A stretch of 8,497 nucleotides of DNA from CAYWMP01 sp964459445 (GTDB taxonomy: Bacteria; Desulfobacterota; DSM-4660; Desulfatiglandales; HGW-15): contig CAYWMP010000222.1 of the NCBI GenBank assembly GCA_964459445.1, positions 1-8,497 of the forward strand, written 5' to 3'. The notes under the pieces were generated by a model, which had not been told where the DNA came from, ran no database searches, and was given only the letters and a program-made list of their open reading frames with translations. The translations under genes were made by a program, and so were the position numbers. Numbering within the stretch: the first letter of the stretch is position 1; each line of letters begins with the position of its first letter. Below are positions 6,307 through 8,497 of the stretch, piece by piece.

Positions 6307-6574
6307 ATGGCAGATCAAGTAAAATGGGTGAAGCGGCAGATCAGTTGCCCCGAGGGAAAGGGCGATGGAGGGCTTTTGATCGAGTGGCGCGTCGAGAACC
6401 ANNNNNNNNNNNNNNNNNNNNNNNNNNNNNNNNNNNNNNNNNNNNNNNNNNNNNNNNNNNNNNNNNNNNNNNNNNNNNNNNNNNNNNNNNNNNNNNNNNN
6501 NTAGTATCAAGGACCTGAGCGGTTCTGATTGCAAATGGTCCTGTTGGGAAAAAGTTTCTGAAAAAGAGGAGTGA
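6307..6574 (+). CDS. Small Cys-containing protein interrupted by a scaffold gap
   Basis: The start is clear: AAGGAG at 6291-6296 lies 10 nt before the ATG. The first 31 residues (MADQVKWVKRQISCPEGKG and onward) run into 100 Ns. After the gap, one frame beginning at 6503 gives a plausible C-terminus (SIKDLSGSDCKWSCWEKVSE) ending at a TGA at 6572-6574. That frame does not match the N-terminal frame if the gap is taken as 100 nt, but the gap length is arbitrary, so the two parts may be one protein of perhaps 60-75 residues. Cys residues occur on both sides (one before, two after). I do not know the function. The position suggests it belongs to the hemerythrin/Cys-rich operon. Confidence 0.65.
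6402..6501. other. Assembly gap of 100 Ns
   Basis: Exactly 100 unresolved bases, the conventional placeholder for a scaffold gap of unknown size. Any reading frame or distance computed across it is unreliable, including the split small protein around it. Confidence 0.98.
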
Positions 6575-6586
6575 ATGTTTTAACGA

Positions 6587-6910
6587 ATGAACCCGATTAT
6601 CGCTCACCTCGTAGGTGATTTTATACTGCAAAATGAATGGATGGCCATAAACAAGAAGGATAGATCGCTTCCTTGCATCGTTCACATCATTGTTTACCTC
6701 GCACCGTTTCTATTTTGCCAACTCAGTTGGTGGCAGGTTGCCCTCATCGGTATACAACATTATATTCAGGACCGAAGCAGTTTCATTTTTTGGTGGCTGA
6801 AAGCCTACAAGCATATACCTAAAGAACATTGGAATGGTATGCCGCTCTATGTGGATCAGGCATTCCACCTATTGTGGATCGAAATGGTAGTTTTGATGGG
6901 CGGCCTATAG
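6587..6910 (+). CDS. DUF3307-like membrane protein
   Basis: A 107-residue hydrophobic protein. The N-terminal IIAHLVGDFILQNEWMA (4-20) matches the H-x2-x-D-F-x-L-Q pattern of DUF3307 membrane proteins. A membrane segment follows at about 30-46 (IVHIIVYLAPFLFC), then ALIGIQHYIQDR (about 52-63) with the second conserved His/Asp pair, and a final hydrophobic helix (about 91-107). The family has no established biochemical function. The ATG is the first after an in-frame TAA at 6581-6583. The nearest purine-rich site, GAGGAG at 6566-6571, is 15 nt away, rather far, so translation may depend on coupling to the upstream small gene, whose stop is 12 nt before it. Confidence 0.8.
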   Translation: MNPIIAHLVGDFILQNEWMAINKKDRSLPCIVHIIVYLAPFLFCQLSWWQVALIGIQHYIQDRSSFIFWWLKAYKHIPKEHWNGMPLYVDQAFHLLWIEMVVLMGGL

Positions 6911-6919
6911 GGCGTCTTT

Positions 6920-6950
6920 AACTCACAAAAAGAGTTCCATTTAATTTTTT
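6920..6950 (+). terminator. Weak candidate intrinsic terminator after the DUF3307 gene
   Basis: AACTC at 6920-6924 pairs with GAGTT at 6932-6936 around a seven-base A-rich loop, and a T-run (6945-6950) follows after 8 nt. The stem is only 5 bp with two G-C pairs, so efficiency would be low. The position just past the last gene of the hemerythrin cluster supports a terminator role. Confidence 0.27.
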
Positions 6951-7020
6951 CATTCTCCAGGCTTTTAAGCCTATGCTTTTCAGTTTCCTCTCGAAGCGGG
7001 ATTTACCACCCTTAGAATCT

Positions 7021-7099
7021 GAATATCGAATATCGAACAAGGAATTTCGAACAGCAGATGTGTTGAAAAGAAGTACCAAAGTTTATCACTTCGATATTC
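7021..7099. repeat. Dispersed-repeat-like element with 10-bp inverted ends
   Basis: GAATATCGAA at 7021-7030 is the perfect reverse complement of TTCGATATTC at 7090-7099. The left end also has a tandem ATATCGA (7023-7029, 7030-7036), followed by a related AATTTCGAA (7042-7050). This composition is typical, as I recall it, of short non-coding interspersed repeats in intergenic DNA of Desulfobacterota and related metagenome genomes. The central 59 nt differ from a simple hairpin, so this may be a degraded or chimeric copy. Mobility is not shown. Confidence 0.5.
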
Positions 7100-7380
7100 T
7101 GCAGTTCCAAACGAAGCTCGTTCAATCAGCAGAGAAATCCCTATATCAGCAGCAAATAGCATTTTAATCCCCTCCCTATATCGATCATAAGTTCGGGCAC
7201 CCCATCATGTTTTGCAAAGGTCTCACCCTAAAAGGTCGAAGATATGGATTACGACCCAACCGCTGGATTCTTCCCATTCTATAGGGTATTATTCCAAACT
7301 GCGATGTCGGTCCACATTGAAATGAATAAATACATCATTTCCCCATCCAATTTTGAAACCTCATAGAAGGAGGCGGAACC

Positions 7381-8286
7381 ATGGCGGACATTCTAAGGAC
7401 GCCGGAAGAACGCTTTAATGACCTGCCGGGATATCCCTTTGAACCTCAATACGTTGAGGATCTTGAAGGCTATCAAGGTTTGAGGATGCATTACATAGAT
7501 GAAGGGTCCAAAGATGCCGAACACATCTTCCTCTGCCTCCATGGCGAACCGACTTGGAGCTATCTTTATCGCAAAATGATTCCCGAATTTACGGCCAAAG
7601 GCCATAGAGCCCTCGCGCCTGATATGTTCGGTTTTGGTCGGTCGGACAAACCAGCGAATGACAATATTTATACATTTAATTTCCATCGCAACGCACTTAT
7701 GAGGTTGATCGAATATCTTGACCTAAAAAATGTCACCCTTGTGGGGCAGGACTGGGGCGGGATCATCGGCCTCACCCTACCCATGGATATGTCAGGCCGT
7801 TTTAGCCGGATGTTTTTGATGAATACAGCCCTATGCACGGGAGACCAAAAGCTTTCGGAAGGCTTTCTTGCCTGGCGTGCGTGGACCAACGAGCACCCGG
7901 ACATGGAGGTCGGCAAACTGATGGGTAGGGCTTGCCCAAACTTATCGGTAGATGAGTGCTCAGCCTATGATGCGCCCTTTCCCGACGTTTCATTCAAGGC
8001 CGGTATACGGCGTTTCCCCAATATAGTCCCGGATCATCCGGATGCGCCGGGTGCCGCTTTGTCACGGCGAGCGCGTGATTGGTTGAAAAATCAGTGGTCA
8101 GGGGAGACCTTTATGGCTATTGGCATGAAAGATCCGGTGTTGGGGCCTCCTGTGATGAGGCCCCTAAGGAAAGTGATTCGGGGATACCCTGAACCCTATG
8201 AAGTGAAGGAGGCCGGGCATTTTGTTCAGGAGTGGGGAGAAGAAGTCGCGAAAAAGGCGCTGGAGCATTTCGGCAGCCATGTTTGA
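7381..8286 (+). CDS. dhmA: Haloalkane dehalogenase, DhlA/DhmA type (HLD-I)
   Basis: A 301-residue alpha/beta hydrolase that hydrolyses carbon-halogen bonds of haloalkanes to alcohol and halide. It follows Xanthobacter DhlA, as I recall it, nearly end to end: RTPEERFNDLPGYPF, LCLHGEPTWSYLYRKMIP (51-68), APDMFGFGRSDKP (79-91), VGQDWGG with nucleophile D124 and halide-binding W125, then TFMAIGMKD with acid D251 and EAGHFVQE with base H280. W165 in FLAWRAW likely matches the second halide-stabilising Trp (W175 in DhlA). The cap is about ten residues shorter than DhlA, just before this Trp. There is no signal peptide. AGGAGG at 7368-7373 lies 7 nt before the ATG. The stop overlaps the next start by 8 nt. 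Preferred substrate cannot be told from sequence. Confidence 0.93.
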   Translation: MADILRTPEERFNDLPGYPFEPQYVEDLEGYQGLRMHYIDEGSKDAEHIFLCLHGEPTWSYLYRKMIPEFTAKGHRALAPDMFGFGRSDKPANDNIYTFNFHRNALMRLIEYLDLKNVTLVGQDWGGIIGLTLPMDMSGRFSRMFLMNTALCTGDQKLSEGFLAWRAWTNEHPDMEVGKLMGRACPNLSVDECSAYDAPFPDVSFKAGIRRFPNIVPDHPDAPGAALSRRARDWLKNQWSGETFMAIGMKDPVLGPPVMRPLRKVIRGYPEPYEVKEAGHFVQEWGEEVAKKALEHFGSHV

Positions 8287-8497
8287 TATTTGTACAGTAG
8301 GACACGTAACACAGGATATCGTAAAGACCGGGGACGACGAAAAAGTTATGCCGGGTGGGACGGGTTATTATTGCTCGATGGCCATGAAAAGCATTGGCGC
8401 TAAAGCGGCACTAATCACAAAAATAAGAGAAAGAGATAAAGGTCTAGCCAAAAATATTTGAAATTTGTTTCAACTTTGAATCAACGTTGATCATTAT
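8279..8497 (+). pseudogene. PfkB-family (ribokinase-like) kinase N-terminus with in-frame stops
   Basis: The ATG at 8279 overlaps the dehalogenase stop, with GGAG at 8262-8265 as a distant ribosome binding site. The first 60 residues have the PfkB N-terminal pattern: DICTVGHVTQDIV, then PGGTGYYCSMAMKSIGAKAAL (25-45, the GG substrate-binding region) and ITKI before an ERDKG segment. TGA follows at 8459-8461, giving a 60-residue product against a usual 280-330. In the same frame the reading goes on as NLFQL, a second TGA (8477-8479), then INVDHY up to the window end. INVDHY is what PfkB proteins typically show here (L-G-I-D-V-x-H-Y). Two nonsense codons in an otherwise conserved frame point to a decaying gene. 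The gene continues past the window, so the rest is unseen. Confidence 0.75.

Larger units (their letters stand above)
6911..7380. other. 470-bp gene-free stretch before the dehalogenase
   Basis: No convincing gene on either strand. From left to right it holds a weak terminator-like hairpin (6920-6950), a short palindrome AGGCTT-TT-AAGCCT (6959-6972), a dispersed-repeat-like inverted repeat (7021-7099), and about 280 bp of unique sequence leading to the strong ribosome binding site of the dehalogenase. A TATTAT at 7287-7292 with TGGATT 17 nt upstream could be a weak promoter. The open frames that cross this region are short and pass through the repeat. Confidence 0.6.

Noticed and set aside
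6973..7167. A 64-codon frame on the plus strand between the DUF3307 and dehalogenase genes
   Set aside because: It has no ribosome binding site and passes through the dispersed repeat; its peptide (EYRISNKEFR, YHFDILQF) is simply the repeat translated.
7195..7215. GGGCAC and TTGCA as a sigma-54 promoter upstream of the dehalogenase
   Set aside because: GG and GC are 16 nt apart, whereas RpoN promoters need 10.

Overview
The window looks like chromosomal DNA of an anaerobic, probably Desulfobacterota-like (sulfate-reducer type) bacterium. That is an inference from gene content: a bacteriohemerythrin beside a small Cys-rich protein, a USP protein with a degenerate nucleotide loop, a possible sigma-54 promoter, and an interspersed GAATATCGAA/TTCGATATTC repeat of a kind I associate with that group. 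There is no rRNA or other phylogenetic marker, so the assignment is tentative. Exactly 100 Ns (6402-6501) mark a scaffold gap, so this is a draft or metagenome assembly.

Layout. (1) 118-1190, plus strand: a UspA-family stress protein, then a two-gene module of a 61-aa partner overlapping a minimal nucleotidyltransferase-fold protein. The second protein has Ala where its family usually has the first catalytic Asp. (2) 1290-3105, minus strand: an Lrp/AsnC regulator whose stop is 1 nt from the start of an FAD-dependent amine-oxidase-type flavoprotein. They form one operon that converges on block 1. Three alternating ATTGAT/ATCAAT half-sites lie about one helical turn apart upstream of the regulator. 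(3) 3254-5059, plus strand: an 84-aa C-terminal remnant of a cysteine synthase, then an operon of an alpha/beta hydrolase and a HAD-family hydrolase. (4) 5132-6910, plus strand: a possible sigma-54 promoter, a bacteriohemerythrin with all seven iron ligands, a seven-Cys small protein, a nested hairpin, a small Cys-containing protein split by the assembly gap, and a DUF3307-type membrane protein. (5) 6911-7380: a gene-free stretch with a weak terminator-like hairpin and the dispersed repeat. (6) 7381-8497, plus strand: a DhlA/DhmA-type (HLD-I) haloalkane dehalogenase, with a PfkB-family kinase start codon overlapping its stop. The kinase frame is broken by two in-frame TGA codons although the protein-like reading continues to the window edge.

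How the genes may work together. The hemerythrin cluster reads as an oxygen- or diiron-linked redox operon of an anaerobe. The Lrp/flavoprotein pair reads as locally regulated amine or porphyrin-type oxidation. The dehalogenase, the alpha/beta hydrolase and the HAD hydrolase are all hydrolases, but nothing in the sequence proves they share a pathway. Two broken genes (cysteine synthase and PfkB kinase) suggest local gene decay or rearrangement. Nothing here is plainly an undescribed defence or mobile system. The least characterised parts are the hemerythrin/Cys-rich cluster and the nucleotidyltransferase pair.
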